NCBI RefSeq assembly: GCF_051020985.1
Contig: NC_134999.1
Span: forward strand, 25,887,160 to 25,951,159
From: Nomia melanderi
Lineage: Eukaryota > Arthropoda > Insecta > Hymenoptera > Halictidae
Length of the DNA stretch: 64,000 nt
Direction: 5' to 3'
In this document: positions 62,441 to 64,000 of the stretch, piece after piece
How positions within the stretch are numbered: position 1 is the first letter of the stretch
How the letters are laid out: each line of letters starts with the position of its first letter
Made by a program: the position numbers and the translations under genes
Notes under the pieces: model-generated
Databases searched by the model: none
The model's input: the letters and a program-made list of their open reading frames with translations, nothing else
Told to the model about the DNA's origin: nothing

Positions 62441-62930
62441 TTCGGCCAACAGACTGTTTACCGAACACGCGATTGTTTCTCGGAGTGCCGGACGTCGATA
62501 ATGCTCGTTCAGTAACGAACAACAATCATAACATCGCCTTAAATTGCCAGTTAGGGGAACCGACTGAATTCGGACTCTCATTTCAGTCGATTACCCATCG
62601 ATATCCCCTCCGCGGTCTCGAAAATCAACCTCGGCTGCCTCGTTGTTTGCTCATATCCGTTTCGAGGAGGTTCCGGAACGTCCAAACCAGAGAAAAATAA
62701 TTACGTACGAAACTGTAAACGTTTCCACGAAAATCGAGCATCGTTGTTAATCGGATTGTTAACGGTAATGATCCTCGTCGAAAGATTATGATAATACCGG
62801 TACTTTTGCGGCGACGGTATTGCTCCATTTCCGATTCCCTTTCGGTCGATCGGTTAACGAGTTCCTTGTACCATTTTTGAAAATCAGCTCTGTTTAATGG
62901 TGGATCATTATTTGCTCGCCACTTCATTGA
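62441..62930. promoter_or_regulatory. GC-richer island, putative regulatory element
   Basis: Balanced composition. A 75-codon plus frame and a 100-codon minus frame overlap, neither with a family pattern. Role inferred. Confidence 0.22.
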
Positions 62931-63714
62931 TGTTCTTACGATATTGCATCAATTGAACCTGAATTCGTGGAAATGTTTAACATTATTTTTACCGATGGTG
63001 CCAAAAGGGATCTTTTAACATTTCCCTTCATTATGTTCTGTTCCCGACCGAGAACTTAATTTCAAATGTTTTATAGTTTAATAAGTTAAGCAACACTGCA
63101 CATTGTAATTAATTTAGCAATTAATTTTAAACAGTTTTAAGAATGTTAACTTAAAATTATTTCCAAAGTTAATTACTTTTCTTTAGCTGAATTTTCGACT
63201 TTCTTCTCTGCTGATTATAAAATTAATTTAATGGTATGTATTTCCTTTTGCCTCTCGTGGATCTAAACTAAGGAAATAATTATAAGTTAAAATTTCGTCC
63301 AATGGGTACTGAGTAAATTTTATATATACACCCCTCAGGTCAATTTTACCACGAAAATATGAATATGTATGGACAAAAAACTAATATAATAATCTTGGTT
63401 GCAAAACACTGTAATTTTCTTTTTATAAAATAATATATTACATGCGCCATTAATTCTAAGTAAAAAGTGAATATTTTATAAATATTTATATATTATACAT
63501 ATATCATAGCTTAATTCTACTGTTTCAAATTTTCACAAATTTTAGAAAAGAATCCAATAGTTATCAGTTTTATAGTTCCTTTCATCATTACCATACAAAT
63601 TTCTAAAACTAAGTTTGAAACTGCGTTCAAAAAAGGTAGTTTCGTTTTTATCCTAGATAAATCTCGAACTTTTTGAAATAAATCTTCCGTTCCTTCTATA
63701 TAGTTCCTCTAAAG
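62931..63714. other. A+T-rich DNA, nothing recognised
   Basis: No gene supported. Confidence 0.5.
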
Positions 63715-64000
63715 CAGTGATTCTTAATCTGGGGTGTGTGCACCTCTGGGCGTGCGAGAAAGCATTTCCAGAGGTGCGAGAGAAGATTCTAAATTTTCGA
63801 TTAAAATAAGAACAAAAACCAGAAATCGTTTAAATATAAGTGATGGGTTTGAGTCTCTTAAAGTTTCATGATATATGTAACACTCAAACAAAAAACGAAA
63901 AAGGCTTAAACCCATCGCTACAAGTGATGTGAGTTTTCTAAATTTTTGTGATACATGTTGCACATAAAGAAAAAGTGAACAGGCTCAAATTCATCGTTTG
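63715..64000. mobile_element. hAT-type transposon terminus running off the right edge
   Basis: Begins CAGTGATTCTTAATCTGGGG and continues with a GTGTGTGCACC palindrome-like start, the form of hAT (Charlie/Tip100-like) terminal repeats, which typically start CAGNG. The eight bases before it, CTCTAAAG, fit the hAT target pattern nTnnnnAn. A subterminal unit of about 80 bp (AAGTGATG...CCCATCG) occurs twice, at about 63839 and 63921. The other end and any transposase lie beyond the window. Confidence 0.65.

Noticed and set aside
1..64000. CRISPR arrays, bacterial operons, rRNA, phage
   Set aside because: No evenly spaced short repeats, Shine-Dalgarno-led gene strings or rRNA-like sequence; genes have spliceosomal introns, so the DNA is eukaryotic nuclear.

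Overview
The window looks like insect nuclear DNA, most probably from a hymenopteran (bee, wasp or ant). It is very A+T-rich, with scattered short GC/CpG-rich islands, small intron-bearing genes, and many short non-autonomous DNA transposons at TTAA or TA targets. The order-level assignment is inference. No bacterial-style operons, CRISPR arrays, rRNA or convincing tRNA genes were seen.

Three protein-coding loci are well supported. (1) A four-exon Maf-family nucleotide pyrophosphatase gene at 10440-11483 (+), 205 aa, intact. (2) A four-exon FIS1 (mitochondrial fission 1) gene at 21393-23126 (+), 149 aa, intact. (3) A leucine-rich-repeat type I membrane protein on the minus strand, with its large coding exon at 37966-39621; its first exon or exons were not found. 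Its ORF ends in a PDZ-ligand-like tail at a UAG. The same frame then stays open for 209 more codons (to 37336) with coding-like composition, so it is a candidate for stop-codon readthrough. Weaker candidates are a terminal exon at the left edge (3-172) and single exon-like stretches at 3757-3945 (+) and 32775-32902 (-).

Layout: 0.2-8.6 kb is A+T-rich intergenic DNA with GC islands. About 8.67-14.74 kb (copy A) and 19.28-24.93 kb (copy B) are two direct copies of a diverged 5.6-6.1 kb segmental duplication. Copy A carries the Maf gene plus a dead FIS1 copy that has lost its start codon and has stops, though several splice sites remain. Copy B carries the live FIS1 and no recognisable Maf gene. 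The spacer (14.7-19.3 kb) holds decayed repeat-like sequence and an LTR-like block. From 25 to 34 kb there is intergenic DNA with a PIF/Harbinger-type element (31801-32544) and piggyBac-like MITEs. From 34 to 39.6 kb lie the LRR gene and its probable long 3' UTR. From 39.6 kb to the end the DNA is gene-poor. It alternates GC-rich putative regulatory islands with MITEs of piggyBac, mariner and Tc1 types, a hAT transposase relic (59112-59657), and one hAT terminus running off the right edge (from 63715).

The three main genes have no evident shared pathway: Maf is nucleotide-pool sanitation, FIS1 is mitochondrial and peroxisomal division, and the LRR protein is probably a neuronal cell-surface protein. 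They are separate eukaryotic transcription units.
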